In this document: positions 17,425 through 24,823 of the stretch, in pieces
How positions within the stretch are numbered: position 1 is the stretch's first letter
How the letters are laid out: every line of letters starts with the position of its first letter
Assembly: GCA_016124655.1 (NCBI GenBank)
Contig: WGNI01000001.1
Location: 248,001-312,000, forward strand
Direction of reading: 5' to 3'
Origin: Alphaproteobacteria bacterium
GTDB taxonomy: Bacteria > Pseudomonadota > Alphaproteobacteria > Caulobacterales > Aquidulcibacteraceae
Length of the DNA: 64,000 bases
Notes under the pieces: generated by a model
Database searches by the model: none
Told to the model about the DNA's origin: nothing
Seen by the model: only the letters and a program-made list of their open reading frames with translations
Made by a program: the position numbers and the translations under genes

Positions 17425-17440
17425 TTACAGCGCACTGTAA
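17425..17440. promoter_or_regulatory. putative TetR operator
   Basis: TTACAG-CGCA-CTGTAA is a perfect 6-bp inverted repeat with a 4-bp spacer in the 125-bp divergent region between the ThDP lyase and the TetR gene. Size and position fit a TetR-family operator controlling both directions. No binding evidence exists beyond symmetry and location. Confidence 0.6.
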
Positions 17441-17493
17441 ATTTGTCAAGGCGTGGACACATTCGCAATCTGCGCCGTCTTATTGGAGATCGC

Positions 17494-18213
17494 ATGGCGC
17501 ACGCCTCCCTGGAGCCTGTCTCGCAGCGCGAGCGCGCCAAGGCCGAGCGCCGAGCGCGCATCGTGGCGGCGGCGGCTGGATTGTTGCGGGAGTTCGGCTT
17601 CGACGGGGTGTCGATGGCGCAGATCGCCGAGCGCGCCGAAGTCAGCGAAAAGACGCTCTACAACCTCTTCGCCACCAAGGCTGCAATCTTTCGCCAGGTC
17701 TTCGATGAGGATTTGGCGGCGTATGAGCGCGCGCTGGCGCGGCGCGGCGCCGGCGCTGGTTTGGACCGTCTGTTCTCCGCCATCGAGGCCGCGGCGGCGT
17801 TCTATCGGCGCGATCCGAAGCTCTATCGGGCCATGGCGCGGATCAGCGGCGGCGGCGACGAAGGCCTCAACACTGCGATCAGCGAGCCGCGGCGGGCGTT
17901 TTGGCGCGGATTGATCGCTGCGTGCGTTGAAACCCAATCCTTGCGCAAGGACACAAACATCGCGCTGGTCAGCAGCGCGGTCTCGCAGCTGTTCGGCGGC
18001 GCGTTCTACGAATGGGCGGCGGGCGCGATCTCCGCGGAGCGGCTGGCGCAGGAAGCGACGTTCGGCGCAGCGTCACTGCTGTTGCCGCACGCGTCCGAGA
18101 AAGCCGCGCGGGCCTTGCAGCGACGGATGCGGGCGGCGCAAGATGCGCTCGCGGCGGGCGCAGGCAAGATGCGGCGCAGCGCAGATGGATCTGTCCATCC
18201 GCAGCGGCCGTAA
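17494..18213 (+). CDS. TetR family transcriptional regulator
   Basis: A 239-residue TetR repressor. The N-terminal DNA-binding domain (about 10-70) reads RARIVAAAAGLLREFGFDGV, then SMAQIAERAEVSEKTLYNLF, a canonical TetR helix-turn-helix. The C-terminal ligand domain is of the common AefR/FadR-like length. ATG 17494 is preceded by TTGGAGATCGC and is preferred over an upstream TTG at 17443 that abuts the palindrome. It is divergent from the ThDP lyase and 24 nt upstream of the CoA-transferase, so it probably controls both units in response to an acyl-CoA-like ligand (inference). Confidence 0.92.
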   Translation: MAHASLEPVSQRERAKAERRARIVAAAAGLLREFGFDGVSMAQIAERAEVSEKTLYNLFATKAAIFRQVFDEDLAAYERALARRGAGAGLDRLFSAIEAAAAFYRRDPKLYRAMARISGGGDEGLNTAISEPRRAFWRGLIAACVETQSLRKDTNIALVSSAVSQLFGGAFYEWAAGAISAERLAQEATFGAASLLLPHASEKAARALQRRMRAAQDALAAGAGKMRRSADGSVHPQRP

Positions 18214-18237
18214 GGAGACGCGGTTCGGGAGACGCAC

Positions 18238-19425
18238 GTGACCAGCGACATGAACGGGTATCCGCTCGAGGGGCTTAAAGTCCTCGACTTTTCGCGCGTG
18301 CTGGCGGGGCCATTTGCCGGGCGCATGCTCGCCGATCTCGGCGCGGACGTGGTGAAGGTGGAGCCGCCGGATCGCGATTCCACGCGGTTTTGGGGCCGGA
18401 CGATTGGCGGCGTGTCGAGCTTTTACGCCTTCGCCAATGCGGGCAAGCGCAACATCTCCATCGATCTGCGCGCGCCGGGCGCAAAGGACCTCGTGTTCGC
18501 ATTGGCGCGCACCGCAGATGTCGTGATCGAGAATTTCCGCCCCGATGTGATGGATCGCCTCGGCGTCGGCTATGCGGCGCTGAGCGCGGTCAATCCGCGG
18601 CTGGTGATGCTGTCGATTTCCGGGTTCGGCCATAACGGTCCGGAATCGCATCGGCCCGCCTATGCGCCGATCGTGCACGCCGAGCTAGGCTTGATCGAAC
18701 GCGCTGCGCAGCGCAGCGGCATACGCCAAGATCTTCCGCTTTCGGTGGCGGACACGAATGCGGGTCTGCATGGGCTTGTCGGGCTTTTGTCGGCGCTGCT
18801 CATGCGTGCGCGCACGGGCCAGGGTCAGCATATCGACATCGCGATGATGGACGCGACCTTCGCCACAGACGATCAGGCGCATTTCGAAATCGAGGATGCG
18901 GAACACTTGCGCACGCTGCCGCCGGATGTGTGGGAGACGGGCGCGGGGCCGATCCTGATCTCGGCGGATTTTCGCTATATGTGGCGGCTCATGGGGGAAA
19001 CCTTCCACGTGGAGGATCCGTTCCAGCCGGACATGGATTTGGAGACGAAGATCGCCGCGCGACGCGGCGCGGTCACCGATTTTCTGCGCACGCTCACGAC
19101 CTGGGATCAGGTCGAAAGCGCGATGGATAGAATGAATCTCGCGTGGGGGCGCGTGCGCCGGGGCGCGACGCTGGCGCAGCAACCTACGCTGCAAGCGCGC
19201 GGCGCGATTGTTGAAATCGATCATGGCGAAGGCGGCGTGCGGCCGATCGCGCAATCGCCGTATCGCTTTTCGGCTGCCCAAAGCGGCGTGCGCGGCCCGG
19301 CGCCGGCGCGCGGTGCGCACAATCAAGAGGTTCTGCGGGCTTGGATCGGCGCGTCCGACGCTGACATCGAGTCGTGGCGAACCAGCGGCGCGCTCTCCGC
19401 CGACGACGGCTCGGAAGGCCGCTAG
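18238..19425 (+). CDS. class III (CaiB/BaiF) CoA-transferase family protein
   Basis: A 395-residue family III CoA-transferase or alpha-methylacyl-CoA racemase-type protein. The N-terminus LEGLKVLDFSRVLAGPFAGR and the block LADLGADVVKVEPP are diagnostic. NISIDLRAPGAKDLV and VVIENFRPDVMDRLGVGY are further family blocks. VADTNAG places the catalytic Asp at about 172, and RTGQGQHIDIAMMDA follows. GTG 18238 is preceded by GGGAG. It lies directly after the TetR gene. The reaction could be CoA transfer to a carboxylic acid or epimerisation of 2-methylacyl-CoA; the family does not decide between them. Confidence 0.92.
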   Translation: MTSDMNGYPLEGLKVLDFSRVLAGPFAGRMLADLGADVVKVEPPDRDSTRFWGRTIGGVSSFYAFANAGKRNISIDLRAPGAKDLVFALARTADVVIENFRPDVMDRLGVGYAALSAVNPRLVMLSISGFGHNGPESHRPAYAPIVHAELGLIERAAQRSGIRQDLPLSVADTNAGLHGLVGLLSALLMRARTGQGQHIDIAMMDATFATDDQAHFEIEDAEHLRTLPPDVWETGAGPILISADFRYMWRLMGETFHVEDPFQPDMDLETKIAARRGAVTDFLRTLTTWDQVESAMDRMNLAWGRVRRGATLAQQPTLQARGAIVEIDHGEGGVRPIAQSPYRFSAAQSGVRGPAPARGAHNQEVLRAWIGASDADIESWRTSGALSADDGSEGR

Positions 19426-20453
19426 CTGGTTGTGTCGTGTGCGGATGGCGAGACGGGACGCAGCGCCAGCGCTTTGCGCGCCAGCGCCCAGGGCGACCAC
19501 GACATTGCGCGCAAAATCTCTTTCAAGGGCGCGACGCGGCCGGCTTGCACCGCGCGCCGTGTTTCCAGAATGGGTCCCATGCCGCTGACAGCGTCGCGTA
19601 CGCCGCGCAGCGCCGCCAGCGTTTCCCCGCGCGCGGCCGCACGCACCAGCGCCGCCAACACCGCGCAGGCCTGCGCAGGCAAGCACAGCCACAGGGCGGG
19701 CGCCGGCATGTTCTTGGCGTGGGTCCAGATCATGTTGCGGACATTGTGATAGGTCGTGAAGGTCGAGCGTCCTTCGGAGGAGCCGCCGCCGACATGGACG
19801 ACGCGCGCATCGAGCGCCTGCACAATGGCGCGCCCCGCCAGACGCAGGCGAAATCCGAGATCGACATCTTCGCAATAGCAGAAGAAGCGTTCGTCAAATC
19901 CGCCCAGCGCGCTCCAATCCGCACGGCGATAGAGCGCTGCCGCGGCGCACGGCGAAAACGCTTCCCCATAGCGCGGAAGGTGGCCGAGCGCGTGGCCATG
20001 GCCGCCGCGCCACGGCGCCCCGCCGATAAAGTAGCCATCGCCGGCGCCGTCGATGCGCGCGGGATCGCTTGCGCTGATCTGCAAGGATCCGATGGCCGCC
20101 GCGAGCGGGAACGCGTCGCTCGCTGCGATCAGCCGCTCCAGCCAATCGGGATCGGGAAACGCGTCGGGGTTCAACAGCGCGACCCATTCGGTATCCAGGC
20201 GCGCGGCGGCGAGATTGTTGGCGGCGGCGAAGCCGATATTGTTCTCCAAGGGAATGAGTTCGGCGCCGTCAGGCAGATGCGCAGGATCGATGCGCTCCGC
20301 GCCGGGCGAGCCGTTCTCCACCACAAGGATGCGGTCGGGCCGCAGCGTCTGGGCGTCGACCGCGCGTTTCAACCGCTCGGCGAAGCGTGCGCTTTTGTAG
20401 GCGACGATGACGAGGCCCACCGAGCGGCGGCCAAGAGCGGCGGCTTCAGCCAT
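19422..20453 (-). CDS. family 2 glycosyltransferase
   Basis: A 343-residue GT-A fold glycosyltransferase of the rhamnosyltransferase-like GT2 group. It opens with VGLVIVAYKSARFAERL, has the NNIGFAAANNLAA block, and the nucleotide-sugar/metal motif is in WVALLNPDAFPDPDWL. GGFDERFFCYCEDVDLGFRLR is the acceptor-side ED motif. There is no membrane segment beyond a weakly hydrophobic C-terminal helix. The acceptor is unknown; polysaccharide or glycolipid assembly is likely. Its 3' end overlaps the CoA-transferase stop by four bases. The start codon lies 2 nt from a palindromic repeat. Confidence 0.9.
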   Translation of the reverse strand: MAEAAALGRRSVGLVIVAYKSARFAERLKRAVDAQTLRPDRILVVENGSPGAERIDPAHLPDGAELIPLENNIGFAAANNLAAARLDTEWVALLNPDAFPDPDWLERLIAASDAFPLAAAIGSLQISASDPARIDGAGDGYFIGGAPWRGGHGHALGHLPRYGEAFSPCAAAALYRRADWSALGGFDERFFCYCEDVDLGFRLRLAGRAIVQALDARVVHVGGGSSEGRSTFTTYHNVRNMIWTHAKNMPAPALWLCLPAQACAVLAALVRAAARGETLAALRGVRDAVSGMGPILETRRAVQAGRVAPLKEILRAMSWSPWALARKALALRPVSPSAHDTTS

Positions 20454-20455
20454 CT

Positions 20456-20503
20456 GAGCGGTTCCCGAAAAGTGTGAATCGGTTTTCGGACGAGAACCGC
20501 TCT
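20456..20503. repeat. palindromic repeat, AAAACCG-core family, copy 2
   Basis: GAGCGGTTC (20456-20464) and GAACCGCTC (20494-20502) form the outer stem, with inner CCCGAAAA and TTTTCGG arms. Read on the minus strand the core is AAAACCGATTCACACTTTTC, matching the core of the 14638 copy with a few changes. It starts 2 nt upstream of the glycosyltransferase ATG, so in that mRNA it would occupy the ribosome-binding region. Confidence 0.85.
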
Positions 20504-20514
20504 AATCCTAAGTA

Positions 20515-20575
20515 TAGACCCGTTTTGTCCCGATTTGCACGGGGCTTGATCCGAGGCAAATCGGGAACGGGTCTA
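20515..20575. repeat. long inverted repeat (hairpin)
   Basis: TAGACCCGTT-TTGT-CCCGATTTGC (20515-20538) pairs with GCAAATCGGGAACGGGTCTA (20556-20575), with a 4-nt bulge in the left arm and a 17-nt loop. It follows the 20456 palindrome by 11 nt. The arms differ in sequence from the AAAACCG family, so it is probably another intergenic palindrome type. It could terminate transcription but lacks a T-tract. Confidence 0.8.
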
Positions 20576-20791
20576 GAGCAGTTCGCAGCGCGGCGGATGT
20601 GCGATACGTCAGGCACAACGCCGCCGGCGTTCGCGTGACGCCCTGGATGATCGTTCCTGTCTGATGACCACTGCGCCCCTGCCCCATACGTCTCGGCGTC
20701 GCGCCGCGCCCTCGCGGCGACCCTGCCCCTCTCTTGCGCTTAACGTCACTGGACGCGGCGTGTCCAGGCGCGCGGGACGGATCGCGGGCGC
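20576..20791. other. intergenic region upstream of glucokinase
   Basis: 216 bases between the hairpin and the glucokinase start, part of a 338-base gap without a gene. I see no convincing reading frame, tRNA or further long inverted repeat. It presumably holds the glk promoter, but no clear -35/-10 pair stands out. Confidence 0.4.
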
Positions 20792-21757
20792 GTGAGCGTG
20801 CTGCTCACCGGCGATATCGGCGGCACCAACGCCCGCTTTGCCTTAGCGCGCAAGAGCGCCGGCGGGCTGACGCTTGAGCGGTTCGAGCGTATCGCCTGCG
20901 TGGATGGGGCAGCGCTTGAGGACGCGATCCGGGCATACCTTGCGCGCGCCGGCGCGACCGTGGACAGCGCGGCGCTGGCAGTCGCTGGACCCATCATCGA
21001 CGGCGCCGTGCAGCTCACCAACCGGCCTTGGCGCGTATCGGAAGCGGCGCTGCGTCAAATGTTCGGCTGGCGCCGCGTTGCGCTGGTGAATGATTTCGCG
21101 GCGATGGCGCGCGGCGCGGTGAGCCTGCCTGACGCGGACGGCGTCGATCTTATTGCCGGGTCAGCGCTCTCCGACGCGCCGATCATCGTCGCGGGCCCAG
21201 GCACGGGTTTCGGCGCAGCGATCGCGCTGCCGCGGGGCGATGGCTGGCGCATTCTGCCGACGGAAGGCGGCCACCAGGCGTTTGCGCCGCAAACGGATTT
21301 CGAGTGGGCGATCGCGCAGCGTCTGCGCGCGGCGCGGGGTTATGTGTCGGTCGAGCTGGCGTGCGCGGGCGTCGGCTTCGACGTTTTGTTGCAGGCCGTG
21401 CAGGACGTGCTTGGCGCAGCGCGCGCGCCGGCTTCGCCGCAGGAGATTATCGCACGCGCTGACGCTGGAGACGCCGTCGCGCAGACGGTGTGCGCGTTTC
21501 GCGCGGCGACCATTCTCTCCGCCTGCGGCGATCTTGCGCTTTCAGCCGGCGCGCGCGGCGGCGTGATCCTCGCCGGCGGCGTGGCGGAGTATTTGCTCTC
21601 GTATCTGAAGGCGCCCGAGGCGTTGGCGCGGTTTGCGATGCGCGGGCCGATGTCGCGCTATCTCGCGGACACGCCGGTGCGCGTGCTGACCGATCCGCGC
21701 GCGCCGCTTTATGGCGCAGCGGCGCTTTCTCTCGAAGAAGAGGCTTCCGCAAGCTGA
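20792..21757 (+). CDS. glk: glucokinase
   Basis: A 321-residue bacterial glucokinase of the Glk (ROK-independent) family that makes glucose-6-phosphate from glucose and ATP. The N-terminal phosphate-binding segment LLTGDIGGTNARFALA, the block LAVAGPIIDGAVQLTNRPW, the catalytic Asp in LVNDFAAMARG, and PGTGFGAA followed by PTEGGHQAFAP are all present. The start is GTG 20792, or GTG 20798, with a weak ribosome site. The 3' end overlaps the convergent propeller gene by 49 bp. It is isolated from other glycolytic genes. Confidence 0.95.
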   Translation: MSVLLTGDIGGTNARFALARKSAGGLTLERFERIACVDGAALEDAIRAYLARAGATVDSAALAVAGPIIDGAVQLTNRPWRVSEAALRQMFGWRRVALVNDFAAMARGAVSLPDADGVDLIAGSALSDAPIIVAGPGTGFGAAIALPRGDGWRILPTEGGHQAFAPQTDFEWAIAQRLRAARGYVSVELACAGVGFDVLLQAVQDVLGAARAPASPQEIIARADAGDAVAQTVCAFRAATILSACGDLALSAGARGGVILAGGVAEYLLSYLKAPEALARFAMRGPMSRYLADTPVRVLTDPRAPLYGAAALSLEEEASAS

Positions 21758-22599
21758 AGCCCGGCGCCGGACGGACAATCATCGCGTGCGCCGGCGAGAT
21801 CGTTCGGCAGCGCGAATTCTACGAGCAGCGCGCGCGGCGGCGATGCCGGTTTGCTGGACGTGCGGTGGAACGCGCCGTTGTGGATCACCCAGAGGCGATC
21901 GCCGCACAATACAAGCCCTTCGGCGTAGTTGATCGATGGCAGGCGGACGCGCGCGCGCAGCGCGCCGGTGATCAGATCATGGGCCACGGCGTGATCATCG
22001 TCGGCAGCCCAGATCAGCGCGCGCTCAGGCTGCACTGTGAGGCCATCGCCCTGCGCGACGGTGAAGCTGCGCAAGACGTTTCCGCTTTGCGTGATGTGCG
22101 TGACGGCGCGGCGCGACAGCACATACAGCGTTCCGTCTGTTGCGATGGCAAGGCCGTTGGGCCGCGGCCAGGCGATGCGCGCGCGTTCGGCGCCGGTGTC
22201 GCGATCGATCTTGCGGATCAGATCATCGTTCACCGCGGCGTACCAGAGATCGCCGTCCTGTGGATCGACGGCGACGCCCTGCACGCTGCCGTGTCCTGGA
22301 TAGAGCGCTGTGAGATCAATCTCGCGCAGCAAGCGGGCGCCGCTTGGCTCCAGGAACACGATCGAGGGCGTGTGGTCGGGCTGCGGATCGGCGGCGCGCC
22401 CGTCATTGCCGACGATCCATCCGCCGGTGACGGGATCAAGGGCGAGGCCGGTGGCGGAAAAGCCCATGCCCTGCCCTGCTCCGCCGGCGGCGTCGGGCAG
22501 GGGTGTGCGCTCGAGTACGGCCAGGACCGTGGGCGGGGGCGGCGCGGGGTTCGGCGATATGGCCAGGGCGAGCGCGGCAAATACAATCTTAGGGTGCAT
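21709..22599 (-). CDS. exported beta-propeller (SMP-30/NHL-like) protein
   Basis: A 296-residue protein with a short hydrophobic N-terminus (IVFAALALAISPNPAP) consistent with export, then repeated propeller-type strands such as GVAVDPQDGDLWYAAV, GLAIATDGTLYVLS and GLTVQPERALIWAADD. Such folds occur in SMP-30/gluconolactonase, NHL and strictosidine-synthase-like proteins. No catalytic residues can be assigned confidently. Its last 49 bp overlap the 3' end of glk on the other strand. Its 5' end is divergent from imuA with an SOS box between them, so it might share SOS control by position only. Confidence 0.7.
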   Translation of the reverse strand: MHPKIVFAALALAISPNPAPPPPTVLAVLERTPLPDAAGGAGQGMGFSATGLALDPVTGGWIVGNDGRAADPQPDHTPSIVFLEPSGARLLREIDLTALYPGHGSVQGVAVDPQDGDLWYAAVNDDLIRKIDRDTGAERARIAWPRPNGLAIATDGTLYVLSRRAVTHITQSGNVLRSFTVAQGDGLTVQPERALIWAADDDHAVAHDLITGALRARVRLPSINYAEGLVLCGDRLWVIHNGAFHRTSSKPASPPRALLVEFALPNDLAGARDDCPSGAGLQLAEASSSRESAAAP

Positions 22600-22653
22600 A
22601 TAGTTTCAACGCTTGGTTGAGGCGATCCGTCAAGCGCAAACCAGCTTGCATAT

Positions 22654-22668
22654 GTTCTGTCTTTGTTC
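22654..22668. promoter_or_regulatory. LexA (SOS) box
   Basis: GTTC-TGTCTTT-GTTC is an exact match to the alphaproteobacterial LexA operator GTTC-N7-GTTC. It sits just before imuA, in the 81-bp gap to the divergent propeller gene. The imuAB-dnaE2 cassette is a standard LexA target in this class. Confidence 0.85.
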
Positions 22669-22680
22669 CAGATTATTCCG

Positions 22681-23379
22681 GTGTCGATCCAGGCTGTCTC
22701 CGCGCCTTCGAAGGCGGGCTTTTCCTGCGTGCGTGCGGCCGCGGCCACAGCGCCGCTGACGGAGGCCTATCCCGCGCAGCCCGGCGACGCATTGGCCGCA
22801 TCGGCCTTCCTGCTCGGCTGGGCGCTCGCGGCCCGGCCGAAAGGGCTGATCGTGTGGGCCGCGCCCGAGGCCGAGGCCGGGGAAAACGGCGCCTGGTGCG
22901 CGCAAGGGCTGGCGCAGTTCGGCGCGGATGCGCGCCGCATCGTGTTTGTGCGCGGGCGCAGCCAGGAGGACGCGCTGTGGGCGAGCGAACAGGCGCTTGA
23001 GGTTCCCGGCGCGATTTCCGTGTGTGTGATCGCGTCGTCCAGCAAGCCGCTCAGTCTTTCCGCGGCGCGGCGCCTGATCCTGCGCGCGCAGACGCATGAC
23101 GCGCGCGCGCTTTTGTTGCGCCTGGACGGAAACAAAACCAGCGCGGCGTGGACGCGGTGGCGCATCGGCGCTGAGCCCAGCGTGGCCGAGGGCCGGCTTC
23201 TGGGCCCGCCGCGCTTTTGCGCGGTTCTCGATCGCAACCGCGCCGGGCCTGCCGGCGCATCCTGGACAGTGGAGTGGAACGCCCATGAGCGCAGCTTCGC
23301 CGAGCCCGCGCTGGCTGGCGCTGTGGCTGCCGCGGCTGGCGACGGAGCGGTTGATCCGCGCCGGCCGCGCGCCGCGTGA
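22681..23379 (+). CDS. imuA: ImuA, SOS mutagenesis accessory protein
   Basis: ImuA is a RecA-like, SulA-related protein that works with ImuB and DnaE2 in damage-induced mutagenesis. The product of about 232 residues shows the ImuA pattern ASAFLLGWALAARPKGLIVW, RRIVFVRGRSQEDALWASEQAL and LLRLDGNKTSAAWTRWRI. TTG 22663 is also open but lies inside the SOS box, so GTG 22681 is preferred. The start remains uncertain. Its 3' end overlaps imuB by 95 bp in another frame, an unusually long overlap that implies tight coupling. Confidence 0.85.
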   Translation: MSIQAVSAPSKAGFSCVRAAAATAPLTEAYPAQPGDALAASAFLLGWALAARPKGLIVWAAPEAEAGENGAWCAQGLAQFGADARRIVFVRGRSQEDALWASEQALEVPGAISVCVIASSSKPLSLSAARRLILRAQTHDARALLLRLDGNKTSAAWTRWRIGAEPSVAEGRLLGPPRFCAVLDRNRAGPAGASWTVEWNAHERSFAEPALAGAVAAAAGDGAVDPRRPRAA

Positions 23380-24823
23380 GCCGTTTGCCGTCTACGCCAA
23401 GACCGGCAACGCCTTTAGCCTGACTGCGGTGTGTGCGCGCGCGGAAGCCGCGGGTCTGCATCCAGGCATGGCGCTGGCGGATGCGCGCGCGATGCGGCCC
23501 GATGTTGCGGTCTTCTTCGCCGACGAGGCCGCTGACGCCGCTTTGCTCGATCACATCGCGGCATGGTGCGAGCGCTTCACGCCGGTTGTCGTGCTGGATC
23601 CGCCGCACGGACTTTTTCTCGATGTCACGGGGTGTACGCATTTGTGGGGCGGCGAAGACGGGCTTGTGCGCACGCTTGTGCAGCGCCTCAACGCACAAGG
23701 CTTCACCGCGCATGCAGCGCTGGCGCCGACGCCGGGGGCGGCGTGGGCGTGCGCGCGGTTTCAAGGCCCGGCGATCCTCGAGGACAGCGGCGATGCTTGC
23801 GCAACCGCGCAAGCGCTTGCGCCGCTGCCCGTCGCTGCGCTGCGCTTGAGCGAGGACGCGGACGCGTTCTTGAAGCGCTTGGGGCTGAAAACGATCGGGC
23901 ACATCCTCAACGCGCCGCGTGCGCCGTTCGCCGCGCGCGCGGGGCAGAACGCGATGCTGCGGCTCGATCAGGCGCTGGGGCGCGTCCGCGAAGCGCTGAC
24001 GCCGAGACGCCCTCCTCCGCCCGTGTTTGCGCTGAAGCGTCTTCTGGAGCCGCTGCAATCGCTGGACACGGTGCTGATCGCGCTGGAGGCGGCGTGCGCG
24101 GAGCTGGTCGCAGCGCTGGATCGGCGCGGCATGGGCGCAACCGTGATCGCGGTTTCGCTGTTCGGCGTGGACGCCAAGACCAGGCAGCTGCGCCTTGGGC
24201 TCAGCCGGCCGGAGCGCGCGGTCAAGCCGATCCTGCGCATCCTGCGCGAGCGCTTGAACGCGGCGCCGGAAACGATCGATGCGGAGTTCGGCATCGAGGC
24301 GGTGCGGCTTGACGCGGTCGAGCTTGCCGCGATCGCTGCGCGGCCCACCGATCTTGCGCCGCGCTCCGGCGCGGATGGGGAAGCGGAAGCGCGGCTGATC
24401 GATGCGCTCGCCGCGCGTCTGGGGCGCGCGCAGGTCGGGTATGCGGCGATCCGCGACGCGCATGCGCCGGAGCGCGCCAATGCGTGGTCTCTTGCGCCGC
24501 CGGACGAGACGCCGCCGCCGGCGGCCGACGGGGTTCCGCGCAGGCCGTTGCGGCTGTTCAAACGCGCGCAGCCGATCGAGGCGCTGGCGACGGTTCCCGA
24601 TGGGCCGCCCTTGCGGTTTCGCTGGCGGCGCGTGTTGCGCACGGTGGCGCGCGCGGAAGGGCCGGAGCGCATCGCGCCGAACTGGCTGAAGGCGCCGGAA
24701 GCGCGCACGCGCGATTATTATCGCGTCGAGGATGCGCAGGGGCGGCGCTATTGGGTGTACCGCGAAGGGCTTTTCGACGAGCGCGAGCCGCCGCGCTGGT
24801 TTCTGCACGGATTGTTCGGGTGA
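23285..24823 (+). CDS. imuB: ImuB, Y-family polymerase-like mutagenesis protein
   Basis: ImuB is a catalytically degenerate Y-family polymerase homologue that bridges the beta clamp, ImuA and DnaE2. The 512-residue protein begins RWLALWLPRLATERL, a hallmark of ImuB. PPHGLFLDVTGCTHLWGGE corresponds to the Y-family palm but lacks the full acidic triad. The C-terminal part (LKAPEARTRDYYRVEDAQGR, then YWVYREGLFD) is the ImuB-specific domain. ATG 23285 lies within imuA. Its TGA overlaps the dnaE2 ATG by one base (TGATG). Confidence 0.93.
   Translation: MSAASPSPRWLALWLPRLATERLIRAGRAPREPFAVYAKTGNAFSLTAVCARAEAAGLHPGMALADARAMRPDVAVFFADEAADAALLDHIAAWCERFTPVVVLDPPHGLFLDVTGCTHLWGGEDGLVRTLVQRLNAQGFTAHAALAPTPGAAWACARFQGPAILEDSGDACATAQALAPLPVAALRLSEDADAFLKRLGLKTIGHILNAPRAPFAARAGQNAMLRLDQALGRVREALTPRRPPPPVFALKRLLEPLQSLDTVLIALEAACAELVAALDRRGMGATVIAVSLFGVDAKTRQLRLGLSRPERAVKPILRILRERLNAAPETIDAEFGIEAVRLDAVELAAIAARPTDLAPRSGADGEAEARLIDALAARLGRAQVGYAAIRDAHAPERANAWSLAPPDETPPPAADGVPRRPLRLFKRAQPIEALATVPDGPPLRFRWRRVLRTVARAEGPERIAPNWLKAPEARTRDYYRVEDAQGRRYWVYREGLFDEREPPRWFLHGLFG

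Noticed and set aside
15707-17440. 577-codon open frame opposite the ThDP lyase
   Set aside because: Low-complexity Arg/Gly/Asp composition and no recognisable motif; the lyase frame carries all catalytic motifs.
15632-19425. Oxalate degradation (oxalyl-CoA decarboxylase plus formyl-CoA transferase)
   Set aside because: The two families fit superficially, but a PhyH dioxygenase is part of the cluster and the ThDP enzyme segments resemble 2-hydroxyacyl-CoA lyase. Kept only as the main alternative.
20515-20575. Rho-independent terminator
   Set aside because: The stem is strong but no T-tract follows on either strand.
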